Positions 17,311-26,105 of a stretch of DNA of 64,000 bases are shown here, piece after piece. How positions within the stretch are numbered: the stretch's first letter is position 1; every line of letters begins with the position of its first letter. The DNA comes from Anaerobutyricum stercoris (GTDB lineage Bacteria > Bacillota > Clostridia > Lachnospirales > Lachnospiraceae). The notes beneath the pieces were generated by a model. It did not search any database. It was not told where the DNA came from and saw nothing but the letters and a program-made list of their open reading frames with translations. The DNA is taken from contig DXBR01000086.1 of NCBI GenBank assembly GCA_019116455.1, forward strand, positions 7,778 to 71,777, written 5' to 3'. The position numbers and the translations under genes were made by a program.

Positions 17311-18233
17311 TAAAAAAGAAGTTGATAAAAATGTTTCATAAAGGCCGGAAATCATGCGCAGAAAAAAAGACGGAGCATATCGGGAATTCTTCTTGTCTTT
17401 ACGGAAAGGAGAGCGACGAAGCGCCTGTTCTGTCTTACAATGATGTTTCCGTATGTTACGGAGAAAAAACGGTTTTGTCAGATGTCAGTTTTTTGGTGAA
17501 GCCAGGAGAGATTCTGGGAATTGTGGGAGAATCGGGAAGCGGAAAAAGTACGATAATCCGGGCGGCTCTCGGAATTCTGGGAAACGGGGGAACAGTCGCC
17601 GGAGGAACGATCTGTCTTCATGGACAGGATCTCTCGCTCCTGAAAGAAAAAGAAATGCGAAAGTTCAGAGGAAGCGAAATCGGAATGATTTTTCAGGATA
17701 CCAGAGCCGCTCTCTGTCCTATTCGAACGATAGAAGATCAGATTGTTGAGAGTGTGGCTGCACATAAAAAAATCTCCAGGGGAAAAATAAAAGCGCAGGC
17801 TTTGGATCTTTTTGATAAATTTGGATTAAAGCGCGGGAAGGAAATTCTTTCCAGTTATCCTTTTGAATTATCAGGAGGAATGAATCAGCGTGTGGGCATC
17901 GCCATGGCGATGCTGCTGCAGCCTTCAGTTCTGATGGCGGATGAGCCGACCAGCGCGCTGGATGTGATCGCTCAGAAAAAGGTGGTGGAAGAATTCCTGC
18001 AGCTTCGGAACATGTATCGTACCGCTATTGTTCTTGTGACCCACAATATCGGTATCGTATCTGCCATGGCGGATACGATACTTGTGCTTCATGAGGGAAA
18101 AGCTGTGGAATACGGTTCGGCAGATCAGGTGCTCCGCAGCCCTGAGAATGCTTATACAAAAGAATTACTGGCCGCCGTACCAAGGATACGGAAAAACAGC
18201 GGAACGGAAAAGTGGAACCGGCCGGCAAAGTAA
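17307..18233 (+). CDS. ABC importer ATPase, NikD/DppD type
   Basis: 308 residues. After a lysine-rich extension of about 37 residues comes the ATPase: Walker A GESGSGKST, signature LSGGMNQRVG, Walker B VLMADEPTSALD. The start overlaps the binding-protein stop (ATGA) but has a weak ribosome site, so initiation may be by coupling or at the next Met (residue 9). No clear C-terminal oligopeptide cap with cysteines is seen. Confidence 0.88.
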   Translation: MIKKKLIKMFHKGRKSCAEKKTEHIGNSSCLYGKESDEAPVLSYNDVSVCYGEKTVLSDVSFLVKPGEILGIVGESGSGKSTIIRAALGILGNGGTVAGGTICLHGQDLSLLKEKEMRKFRGSEIGMIFQDTRAALCPIRTIEDQIVESVAAHKKISRGKIKAQALDLFDKFGLKRGKEILSSYPFELSGGMNQRVGIAMAMLLQPSVLMADEPTSALDVIAQKKVVEEFLQLRNMYRTAIVLVTHNIGIVSAMADTILVLHEGKAVEYGSADQVLRSPENAYTKELLAAVPRIRKNSGTEKWNRPAK

Positions 18234-18253
18234 AAAGTAGAACGGAGGAAATG

Positions 18254-19039
18254 ATGAACCCCCTGCTGGAAGTAAAAAATCTCACAGTGCAGTTTGAAAA
18301 AAGAGAGGGAACGCGGTTTTCTGAAAAAAAGGAGAGAAAAAAATTTGCGGCGGTGGATTCCGTGAATTTTTGTTTGTATCCTGATGAGATACTGGGAATT
18401 GTGGGAGAATCAGGATCGGGAAAAAGTACGGTGGCAAGAGCGGTCGCCGGACTGATTCCGATATCGTCCGGAAGCATTGTGCTGGACGGAGAAGAGATCA
18501 CAGATAAAAAAGGCAGAGATCTGAGAATGATATACAAAAAAATACAGATGGTGTTTCAGTCTCCGGCTGATTCTTTTGATCCAAGAAAGACATTGGGGTA
18601 CAGTATTGGAGAAAGTTTAAAGAATAATGGTATGACGCGTAAGGAAGTGCGGACGGAAGTGAAAAAACTTCTTCAAAGCTGTGAATTGCCGGAAGAATTC
18701 GCAGCAAAGTATCCGCGGCAAGTCAGCGGAGGTCAGTGCCAGAGAGCGGCTATTGCCCGAGCTCTGGCTATTCGGCCGAAAATTATTGTTTTTGACGAGG
18801 CGACCAGTGCTCTGGATATGACAGTGCAGAAAAAAATCATGGAGCTGCTTTCCGGCGTAAAAAAAACCTATGGATTATCCTATCTGTTTATCTGTCATGA
18901 TCTGGCCCTTGTCCATAAATTCTGCAGCCGCATTCTTGTCATGCACGATGGAAAAATTGTGGAAGAGGGCGAGCCGGATGCCGTAATCGGCAATCCCCGG
19001 AAAGAATATACCAGACAGCTGATTGACGATGTTTTGTAA
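18254..19039 (+). CDS. ABC importer ATPase, NikE/DppF type
   Basis: 262 residues from the ATG at 18254, 5 bases after GGAGG; the upstream in-frame GTG at 18212 lies inside the previous gene and lacks a ribosome site. Walker A GESGSGKST, signature VSGGQCQRAA and Walker B IIVFDEATSALD are intact. Last gene of the importer operon. Confidence 0.9.
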   Translation: MNPLLEVKNLTVQFEKREGTRFSEKKERKKFAAVDSVNFCLYPDEILGIVGESGSGKSTVARAVAGLIPISSGSIVLDGEEITDKKGRDLRMIYKKIQMVFQSPADSFDPRKTLGYSIGESLKNNGMTRKEVRTEVKKLLQSCELPEEFAAKYPRQVSGGQCQRAAIARALAIRPKIIVFDEATSALDMTVQKKIMELLSGVKKTYGLSYLFICHDLALVHKFCSRILVMHDGKIVEEGEPDAVIGNPRKEYTRQLIDDVL

Positions 19040-19052
19040 ATGAAAAAATATA

Positions 19053-19081
19053 TTGAACTCTTGCTGTTCCTGTGATATAAT
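19053..19081 (+). promoter_or_regulatory. Promoter of the HTH-aminotransferase gene
   Basis: TTGAAC (19053-19058), 17-base spacer, TATAAT (19076-19081) with an upstream TGTGA extension. Leaves an untranslated leader of about 85 bases. Confidence 0.8.
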
Positions 19082-19172
19082 GCCTTCAATTGAGATTGAA
19101 CCGAAAAACGTTTTGAGGCGTCACATAAGAAAATAGGCATATTAAATTGAACTTTTATCAGGAGGAACAAAA

Positions 19173-20777
19173 ATGGCAAAGGAAACTTTCGCAGACCGGT
19201 TAAAACAGGCCATGGATGAGAAGGGAAAAAAACAGATTGACATTATCCGTGCGGCAGCCGAACAGGGCGTGAAGCTTGGAAAAAGCCATATCAGTCAGTA
19301 CGTGAGCGGTAAAAATATACCGCGTACTGACATTCTTCATTGTCTGGCGGAGGTGCTCGGCGTTGATGAAGAATGGCTGAGAAACGGAAACAAGGCTTCC
19401 GATGCAACGGCAGATGAAGCTGCCGGTGCGCAGGACGCCAATACCCGGGCCGTGCATCCGGCAGGAGAGATACAGGCAGGCGGAAGCGCTGCAAAAAGTG
19501 TTTTCCCGGTGACAGACGGCGCTGGAGAGATAAAAAAAGCAGGAAGTTCAGGAGGCAGACCAATGAGAGAGTTCAGAAAATCTTCAAAATTGAACAATGT
19601 ATTATATGATGTGCGAGGACCGGTGGTGGATGAGGCTGCCAGAATGGAAGAAGCCGGGACGCAGATTCTGAAGCTGAATATCGGTAATCCGGCGCCGTTT
19701 GGGTTTCGGACGCCGGATGAAGTCATTTACGATATGCGCCGCCAGCTCACAGAATGTGAAGGATATTCGCCGGCAAACGGTTTGTTTTCTGCGAGAAAGG
19801 CCATTATGCAGTATGCACAGCTCAAACAGATTCCCAATGTGGGAATGGATGATATTTACACTGGAAACGGCGTCAGTGAGCTGATTAATATCTGCATGTC
19901 TGCGCTGCTGGATGATGGCGATGAGATTCTGATCCCGTCTCCGGATTACCCGCTGTGGACTGCATGCGCAACTCTTGCAGGAGGGACGGCGGTGCATTAT
20001 ATCTGCGATGAGCAGTCAGACTGGTATCCGGATATGGCGGACATCAGAAAGAAAATCACAGACCGCACGAAGGCAATCGTCATTATCAATCCGAACAATC
20101 CGACTGGTGCGCTGTACCCGAAAGAAGTGCTGCAGCAGATCGTGGATATTGCCAGAGAATATCAGCTGATCATTTTCTCAGATGAGATCTACGACCGTCT
20201 GGTCATGGACGGGGAGGAACATATTTCTATCGCCTCCATGGGGCCGGATCTGTTCTGCGTTACTTACAGCGGACTGTCCAAATCTCATATGATCGCCGGT
20301 TTCCGTATTGGATGGATGATTCTGAGCGGTAACAAAGATATGGCGAAAGATTATGTGGAAGGTATTAAGATGCTGTCAAACATGCGGCTGTGTTCCAACG
20401 TACCGGCCCAGTCTATCGTACAGACGGCGCTGGGAGGCCATCAGAGTGTGAAAAGCTACGTGGTTCCGGGCGGAAGAATCCGGGAGCAGAGAGATTTTAT
20501 CTACAAAGCGCTCACAGACATTCCGGGAATCAGCGCGGTGAAACCAAAGGCAGCTTTCTACATTTTCCCGAAAATTGATGTGAAAAAGTTCAATATTGTC
20601 GATGACGAGAAATTTGCTCTGGATCTTTTGAGAGATAAGAAAATTCTTCTGATTCATGGCGGAGGATTCAACTGGAAGCAGCCGGATCATTTCCGGGTTG
20701 TATTTCTGCCGCGGATTGAAGTTTTGAAAGAATCTGTGGAAAAAATGGCGGATTTCTTCCAATATTATCATCAATAA
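19173..20777 (+). CDS. XRE-type HTH domain fused to a class I aminotransferase
   Basis: 534 residues. Residues 1-70 form an HTH domain (KKQIDIIRAAAEQGVKLGKS, then HISQYVSGKNIPRTD). About 70-130 is an Ala/Gly-rich linker. Residues 131-534 are an alanine-transaminase-like PLP enzyme with NPNNPTGA, the DEIYDRLV element and the Schiff-base lysine K370 in YSGLSKSHMIAGFRIGWM. An AGGAGG at 19550-19555 stands 7 bases before an in-frame ATG at 19563, so a free aminotransferase of about 404 residues, the normal family length, could also be made. This is not the GntR-type MocR arrangement. Confidence 0.9.
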   Translation: MAKETFADRLKQAMDEKGKKQIDIIRAAAEQGVKLGKSHISQYVSGKNIPRTDILHCLAEVLGVDEEWLRNGNKASDATADEAAGAQDANTRAVHPAGEIQAGGSAAKSVFPVTDGAGEIKKAGSSGGRPMREFRKSSKLNNVLYDVRGPVVDEAARMEEAGTQILKLNIGNPAPFGFRTPDEVIYDMRRQLTECEGYSPANGLFSARKAIMQYAQLKQIPNVGMDDIYTGNGVSELINICMSALLDDGDEILIPSPDYPLWTACATLAGGTAVHYICDEQSDWYPDMADIRKKITDRTKAIVIINPNNPTGALYPKEVLQQIVDIAREYQLIIFSDEIYDRLVMDGEEHISIASMGPDLFCVTYSGLSKSHMIAGFRIGWMILSGNKDMAKDYVEGIKMLSNMRLCSNVPAQSIVQTALGGHQSVKSYVVPGGRIREQRDFIYKALTDIPGISAVKPKAAFYIFPKIDVKKFNIVDDEKFALDLLRDKKILLIHGGGFNWKQPDHFRVVFLPRIEVLKESVEKMADFFQYYHQ

Positions 20778-20779
20778 AA

Positions 20780-20820
20780 AAGACGGACTGTTCAAGATCA
20801 GAACGGTCCGTCTTGTATTT
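20780..20820. terminator. Bidirectional terminator
   Basis: Fourteen-bp stem AAGACGGACTGTTC / GAACGGTCCGTCTT. T-rich tail on the plus strand (TGTATTTATTTT) and a T run on the minus strand, serving both convergent genes; it overlaps the csoR stop codon. Confidence 0.85.
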
Positions 20821-21214
20821 ATTTTATAAATTGTTCAATAGCTTTTTTGAACTGCTCCAATGACTCCATGTCATTATGTTCAACAGCATCGACAATACAG
20901 TGATCAAGATGATCCTTTAAGATGATCTTTCCCGTATTGGTCAGAGCAGAACGCACGGCGGCAAGCTGAATCAAAACATCGGAACAGTCCTGTCCGTTTT
21001 CTACCATTCGTTTTACCGACTCCAGATGGCCGATGGCCCGGGACAGCCGATTGACGACCGCTTTGGTCTCCGTGTGGGTATGCCCGTGGGAAAGGTTTTG
21101 TACGTTTTCGTGAGAATGTCCGTGGGAGTGACCGGATGCGCCGTTATGGGTGTGTCCGCTGCCGGAACTATGTATCTTTTCTGCTTTGGACAGAGATTCT
21201 GGTCTGTCGTTCAT
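20819..21214 (-). CDS. csoR: CsoR-family copper-sensing repressor with His-rich N-terminal extension
   Basis: 131 residues. The core (about 50-131) has the CsoR copper ligands Cys77, His102 and Cys106 with the canonical 25- and 4-residue spacing. The first 48 residues are an extension with ten histidines, many in HxH pattern, which could bind metal separately. CsoR derepresses copper efflux genes; none is adjacent here, so targets are elsewhere or it controls itself. Ribosome site GGAGGTGAATCT. Confidence 0.9.
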   Translation of the reverse strand: MNDRPESLSKAEKIHSSGSGHTHNGASGHSHGHSHENVQNLSHGHTHTETKAVVNRLSRAIGHLESVKRMVENGQDCSDVLIQLAAVRSALTNTGKIILKDHLDHCIVDAVEHNDMESLEQFKKAIEQFIK

Positions 21215-21224
21215 AGATTCACCT

Positions 21225-21279
21225 CCAGATGTGTTTACCAGATGTATTTATTATACGGAAAAAGAAAAAAGTTTGTCAA
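21225..21279 (-). promoter_or_regulatory. csoR promoter with tandem 13-bp repeat
   Basis: Minus-strand TTGACA (21274-21279), 18-base spacer, TATAAT (21250-21255). Just downstream, CCAGATGTGTTTA (21225-21237) and CCAGATGTATTTA (21238-21250), read on the plus strand, form a near-perfect tandem repeat lying across the start region. Confidence 0.7.
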
Positions 21280-21353
21280 GAAAGACGACGGGATTTGTTG
21301 AAAAATGTGACGGGATTTGATCGTGTTATGAAAGAGATCCGGATACAAAGATT

Positions 21354-21400
21354 CCGGGCAGAGGCCTGCTGCAATGCAGCGACGGCAGGCCTCTGCCCGG
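21354..21400 (-). terminator. Strong 16-bp palindrome, probable terminator
   Basis: Perfect arms CCGGGCAGAGGCCTGC and GCAGGCCTCTGCCCGG around a 15-base loop, 13 bases after the flavodoxin-like gene. The minus-strand tail AATCTTTG is only moderately T rich, so termination efficiency is uncertain. Confidence 0.6.
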
Positions 21401-21412
21401 AGTTATGTACAC

Positions 21413-22120
21413 TTAATCCTCTTCCTGAAATCTTTTATCGACTTTGTTATAAGAAGTAAAGTATGGTGCGAAGTCTTTCTGGTCTGATTCCAGCTTCCGG
21501 ATAAAGTTGGTGCGGACCTTTTTCTCCGGAAGAGGAGTTGTGAGACCGGTCTGACGTCCCGCCTCGAAAGACTTGAGCATCCAGGCCATGTTCCGTCCGA
21601 GGGTGCGCATGACCATCATGCCTTCCTTGTCCTGCTCCACCTCCTGCGGTGTATTGCCGAAAACAATGTTCCAGTAGGCTGATGGAACCAGAGGCATATT
21701 GCTGATAGTGAAATATTTATTAAGCTGGTCAAGGGCGGCAATGGAACCTCCCCGGCGGCAGCTGGCCACAGCGGCGCCCGGTTTGTACGGGAAACCTCCG
21801 CTTGAATAGAACATCCGGTCCAGAAAAGATGTGATGCCTCCGGCAGCAGAAGCATAGTGCACCGGGGAACCAACGATCAGTCCATCGCAGCTTTCCATTT
21901 TGGCGATGGCGACATTGACAGCGTCTTCGCCAAAAATACATTTGCCGAGCTTGTTTTTACGACACATGCCGCAGCCCATGCATCCGCGGATGGCGTCAAG
22001 ACCGATGTGAAGCCATTCTGTCTCTATTTCTTCCATATGCAAAGTCTTCTCAACTTCAAGAAGCGCTCTCCACGTGCAGCCCTTCGGGTGAGGACTTCCG
22101 TTTATCAATAATACCTTCAT
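21413..22120 (-). CDS. Flavodoxin-fold NAD(P)H-dependent FMN reductase
   Basis: 235 residues from MKVLLINGSPHPKG; the first ATG nine bases upstream abuts the ribosome site, so the second is preferred. SPHPKGCTW is the FMN phosphate loop and GSPVHYASAAGG the second flavin-contacting region. A cysteine cluster CMGCGMCRKNKLGKC around residue 45-60 resembles the iron-sulfur flavoprotein group, but a bound cluster is only inferred. Transcribed alone. Confidence 0.85.
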   Translation of the reverse strand: MKVLLINGSPHPKGCTWRALLEVEKTLHMEEIETEWLHIGLDAIRGCMGCGMCRKNKLGKCIFGEDAVNVAIAKMESCDGLIVGSPVHYASAAGGITSFLDRMFYSSGGFPYKPGAAVASCRRGGSIAALDQLNKYFTISNMPLVPSAYWNIVFGNTPQEVEQDKEGMMVMRTLGRNMAWMLKSFEAGRQTGLTTPLPEKKVRTNFIRKLESDQKDFAPYFTSYNKVDKRFQEED

Positions 22121-22243
22121 AGTATTCATCCTTTCCAGCCATAAAAAGGTAATTATGTGGCATGATATTTCCGAATCTCATAGTTTGTGAAAAATTATAT
22201 CATGAATTGCTGGAAATGTATATGAAAAAAATATGAATGTGCC

Positions 22244-22272
22244 TTGTGTTTCTGTGTATTTTTATATATACT
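22244..22272 (+). promoter_or_regulatory. Promoter of pyruvate carboxylase
   Basis: TTGTGT (22244-22249), 17-base spacer, TATACT (22267-22272). Leader of about 85 bases. Confidence 0.65.
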
Positions 22273-22363
22273 AGAAAAACACAGGGGATACTTTTTTGTC
22301 ATTATGAAGGATGGAGAGTAAAAGAATTCAATAAACAGGGCAAGTGAGGAGGTACGCAACTAT

Positions 22364-25300
22364 ATGCATGTAATGGTACATAAGTTTAAAAAGGTACTGG
22401 TGGCGAACCGCGGTGAGATCGCGATTCGCATTTTCCGTGCCCTTGAAGAGCTGGGAATCAGCTCGATCGCTGTGTATTCCAAAGAAGACCGGTATGCGCT
22501 TTTCCGCTCCAAAGCGGATGAAGCGTACCCTCTGGACCCGGATAAGGGTCCGGTGGATGCTTATCTGGATATTCCGACTATTATCCGCATAGCCCGGGAG
22601 AAAAAGGCAGACGCCATCCATCCGGGCTACGGATTCCTTTCCGAATATCCGGCTTTTGCCGAGGCATGCCGCAAGAATGGCCTTGTTTTTATCGGGCCTA
22701 CAGTAGAAGCCATGAATATTATGGGAGACAAACTTTCAGCGAAGCAGGCGGCATATGACAGTAATGTACCAATAATCAGCGGGAGCGATTATATTCTGCC
22801 GGATGCGGAAGCGGCCATGGCAGAGGCAGACCGCATCGGTTATCCTGTGATGCTTAAGGCATCCAACGGCGGCGGCGGCCGTGGTATGCGCATTGTGGAA
22901 CGCAGAGAGGATATGGAAGAAGCTTTTGCAAAATCAGAAAATGAGTCAAAAAGAGCTTTTGGTGAGTCCAAACTATTTCTGGAGAAATATCTTCTTCGTC
23001 CAAAGCACATCGAGGTGCAGATTCTTGGAGATAATTACGGCAATATCGTACATTTATATGACAGAGATTGTTCTGTACAGAAAAATAACCAGAAGGTTAT
23101 CGAGTTCGCTCCGGCATGGACCATATCGGAGGAGATTCGGAAAAAGATTCTTGACAGCGCTAAGCGGCTGGCGAGAAGGGTAGGCTACACCAATGCGGGC
23201 ACTATGGAGTTTCTGGTAGACGAGGAGGAGCATCCGTATTTCATTGAGATGAATCCACGGATTCAGGTGGAGCACACGGTGACAGAGATGATCACGGGTA
23301 TTGATATCGTAGTATGCCAGATTCTTATTGCGGAGGGATATCCGCTTAACAGTCCGGATATTCATATTTATTCTCAGAATGAGGTGAAGAGCATTGGACA
23401 CGCTATTCAGGTGCGCATCACCACGGAAGACCCGTCCAACCATTTTCTTCCGGATCACGGAAAGATTGACCTGTACCGTTCCAGTGCAGGCAACGGAATC
23501 CGCCTGGATGGAGGCGTGGCTTATACCGGCGCGGTGGTCACAGCTCATTATGACAGCCTGCTTGTAAAGCTTGTTTCTCATGACCGGACTTTTGCAGGGG
23601 CTATCCGCAAGTCGGTTCGTGCTCTGAAGGAGTTCCGGATTCACGGGGTGCAGACTAACATGACGTTCCTTATCAATGTGCTGAATCATGAAGTATTTCG
23701 TCAGGGAAAATGTTATACGACTTTTATCAGTGAGACTCCGGAACTGATTGAGATGCACAGCAAACTGGACCGGACCACAAAGATTCTGGAGTTCCTGGCC
23801 AACAAGATGGTCAACGTTAATCCGGGACCGAAGCCGGATCTGGAAGACCGGGGAGTGCCGGTCATTGATACGGAAAAAGAGATTCGGGGAACCAGAGATG
23901 AATTTCTGCGGCTGGGAGCCAGAGAATTCACGCAGAAAGTATACAGAAGTAAAAAATTATATGTGACGGACACGACCATGCGTGACGCCCAGCAGTCTCT
24001 GCTTGCGACCCGGATGCGTACAAAAGAAGTGGCGGGAGCGGCGAGAGCCACAAACCTGTATTTAAAGGATGCATTTTCCATTGAAGCGTGGGGCGGCGCC
24101 ACCTATGATACAGCTTATCGTTTTTTGAAAGAATCGCCGTGGAAGAGGCTGGATATTCTTCGGGAACGTATGCCGAACGTGCTCATCCAGATGCTGCTGA
24201 GGGCTTCCAATGTGGTGGGATACAGCACCTATCCGGATAATGTGATCCGTAAGTTTATCAAGGTATCCAGCGATCACGGCGTGGATGTGTACCGGATTTT
24301 TGACAGCATGAACTGGACAGAAAACATGAAGCTGCCGGTGGAGGAGGCGCTCAAAACAGGAAAGATCGTGGAAGGGGCTATCTGTTATGCCAGCGATATG
24401 ATGGATCCGAAAGAGACAACCTATACTCTCGATTATTACTGTCGGAAAGCGGTGGAGCTGGAACAGATGGGTTGTCATTGTATTGCCATAAAGGACATGT
24501 CCTCGCTGCTGAAGCCGTATGCTGCGAAGAAGCTGGTGGAAGCGCTTAAAAAGGAGGTACATGTGCCGATTCATCTGCATACCCATGATACGGCGGGCAA
24601 CGGTATCGGCACGTATCTGATGGCAGCTGAGGCCGGCGTGGATATCGTGGATTGTGCGATCGGTTCCATGAGTTCCATGACCAGTCAGCCGTCCATGAAT
24701 TCGCTGGTGGAAGCGCTGCGGGGGACAGAGCGTGATACGCAGATCGATCCGGAGGGACTTTTGGTGCTGGATGAATATTATGCCCATGAGCGAAAGGTAT
24801 ATAAAGTGTTCGAAAGTGGTATGGACGCACCGGATACAGCCATTTATCAGTATGGAATGCCGGGCGGACAGTATTCCAATTTTACCGCTCAGCTGAGAGA
24901 GATGGGTGTGGTAAATAATTTTAAGGAAATCCGCAAATTATATAAAGAAGCGGATGAACTGCTGGGCAACATCATCAAGGTAACGCCGACTTCCAAGGTG
25001 GTGGGTGACCTTGCCATCTTCATGCAGCGAAACAATCTGACCAAAGAAAATATTTTTACAGAGGGCAGGGAGCTTTCTTATCCCGATTCAGTGGTGGAAT
25101 ATTTTCAGGGCATGCTGGGACAGCCGGAAGACGGTTTTCCGGAAGAGTTTCAGCGGATTGTATTGAAAGGACGGAAACCAATTGAAGGAAGACCGGGTGC
25201 GCTGCTGCCGGATGTGGATTTTGATAAGATCGCGGAATTTCTGCGGGAAAACTACTATATGGATACCATGGAAAAACCGGAAGTGATGGAGCAGAAAGTG

Positions 25301-25939
25301 TTGAGTTACGCGCTTTATCCGAGGGTGTATGAGGATTACTGCGAGCATTTCCAGGCGTACAACGATGTGTCCAAACTGGAGAGTCACATTTACTTTTATG
25401 GTCTTCGTCCCGGCGAAGAGACGGTCATCCAGATTGAGGAGGGTAATGACATCCTGATTAAGTTTGTGCAGATGTCCGAGCCAGATGAAAAGGGTTACCG
25501 GACGCTGCAGTTTGAAGTCAACGGCTTTTACCGGGAGACCCGTGTTCTGGATAAACATTTTGAGGTCAAGGCAGACCGCCGTCTGAAGATGGATCCAAGA
25601 AACCCTGGTCATCTGGGTGCGTCTATGCCGGGTACCATCTGTGATATCAGGATTAAGGAAGGCGATGTGGTGAAGAAGAACATGCCGCTCATGACTATTG
25701 AGGCCATGAAGATGGAAACCACAGTCACATCCAAAGTTTCCGGTATTGTCGATAAGATTTATGTCGCCGAGGGCGATGAGGTCAATCAGGACGCTCTGCT
25801 GGTATCCTTTATTCTGGATGAGGAGGAGCTTAAAAATGTGACCCATCCGGAACTGCCGGAGATGGATCTGGCCTCGCTGTATGAGGATGATTTTAAGACC
25901 GTGTCCTTCGATATTGAAGTGGAAGACAAGGGACAGTAA
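22364..25939 (+). CDS. pyc: Pyruvate carboxylase
   Basis: 1191 residues. Carboxylates pyruvate to oxaloacetate using ATP and bicarbonate. Biotin carboxylase domain: KVLVANRGEIAIRIFRA, the glycine-rich ASNGGGGRGM, and EMNPRIQVEHTVTE. Carboxyltransferase: DTTMRDAQQSLLATR and later HLHTHDTAGNG. The biotinyl-lysine is K1116 in EAMKMET. All three domains are in one chain, as in the homotetrameric type. A ribosome site GAGGAGG precedes the ATG; a second ATG three codons in is possible. Confidence 0.97.
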   Translation: MHVMVHKFKKVLVANRGEIAIRIFRALEELGISSIAVYSKEDRYALFRSKADEAYPLDPDKGPVDAYLDIPTIIRIAREKKADAIHPGYGFLSEYPAFAEACRKNGLVFIGPTVEAMNIMGDKLSAKQAAYDSNVPIISGSDYILPDAEAAMAEADRIGYPVMLKASNGGGGRGMRIVERREDMEEAFAKSENESKRAFGESKLFLEKYLLRPKHIEVQILGDNYGNIVHLYDRDCSVQKNNQKVIEFAPAWTISEEIRKKILDSAKRLARRVGYTNAGTMEFLVDEEEHPYFIEMNPRIQVEHTVTEMITGIDIVVCQILIAEGYPLNSPDIHIYSQNEVKSIGHAIQVRITTEDPSNHFLPDHGKIDLYRSSAGNGIRLDGGVAYTGAVVTAHYDSLLVKLVSHDRTFAGAIRKSVRALKEFRIHGVQTNMTFLINVLNHEVFRQGKCYTTFISETPELIEMHSKLDRTTKILEFLANKMVNVNPGPKPDLEDRGVPVIDTEKEIRGTRDEFLRLGAREFTQKVYRSKKLYVTDTTMRDAQQSLLATRMRTKEVAGAARATNLYLKDAFSIEAWGGATYDTAYRFLKESPWKRLDILRERMPNVLIQMLLRASNVVGYSTYPDNVIRKFIKVSSDHGVDVYRIFDSMNWTENMKLPVEEALKTGKIVEGAICYASDMMDPKETTYTLDYYCRKAVELEQMGCHCIAIKDMSSLLKPYAAKKLVEALKKEVHVPIHLHTHDTAGNGIGTYLMAAEAGVDIVDCAIGSMSSMTSQPSMNSLVEALRGTERDTQIDPEGLLVLDEYYAHERKVYKVFESGMDAPDTAIYQYGMPGGQYSNFTAQLREMGVVNNFKEIRKLYKEADELLGNIIKVTPTSKVVGDLAIFMQRNNLTKENIFTEGRELSYPDSVVEYFQGMLGQPEDGFPEEFQRIVLKGRKPIEGRPGALLPDVDFDKIAEFLRENYYMDTMEKPEVMEQKVLSYALYPRVYEDYCEHFQAYNDVSKLESHIYFYGLRPGEETVIQIEEGNDILIKFVQMSEPDEKGYRTLQFEVNGFYRETRVLDKHFEVKADRRLKMDPRNPGHLGASMPGTICDIRIKEGDVVKKNMPLMTIEAMKMETTVTSKVSGIVDKIYVAEGDEVNQDALLVSFILDEEELKNVTHPELPEMDLASLYEDDFKTVSFDIEVEDKGQ

Positions 25940-26014
25940 ACCGTTGCTGTTCACTGCGTGAACGGTAACAATAAAACACCGTGCAGGCTTTATACTGCCG
26001 CCGCTTACTCTGTT

Positions 26015-26043
26015 TTGACGGAATTACCCGCTTGTGGTATGAT
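26015..26043 (+). promoter_or_regulatory. Promoter of the M18 aminopeptidase gene
   Basis: TTGACG (26015-26020), 17-base spacer, TATGAT (26038-26043) preceded by a TGG extension. Confidence 0.8.
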
Positions 26044-26105
26044 GGGGAATGGAAAAAGCTGGCGGCAGCTTTTTTGAGTATAATTCTGGATAGGAGGAAA
26101 TACAG

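Noticed and set aside
19173..20777. MocR/PdxR-type regulator
   Set aside because: The DNA-binding part is XRE-like, not GntR winged helix, and the linker differs.
21354..21400. The 16-bp perfect palindrome considered as an insertion-sequence end or attachment site
   Set aside because: No transposase, direct repeats or second copy in the window; its position just after a gene fits a terminator better.
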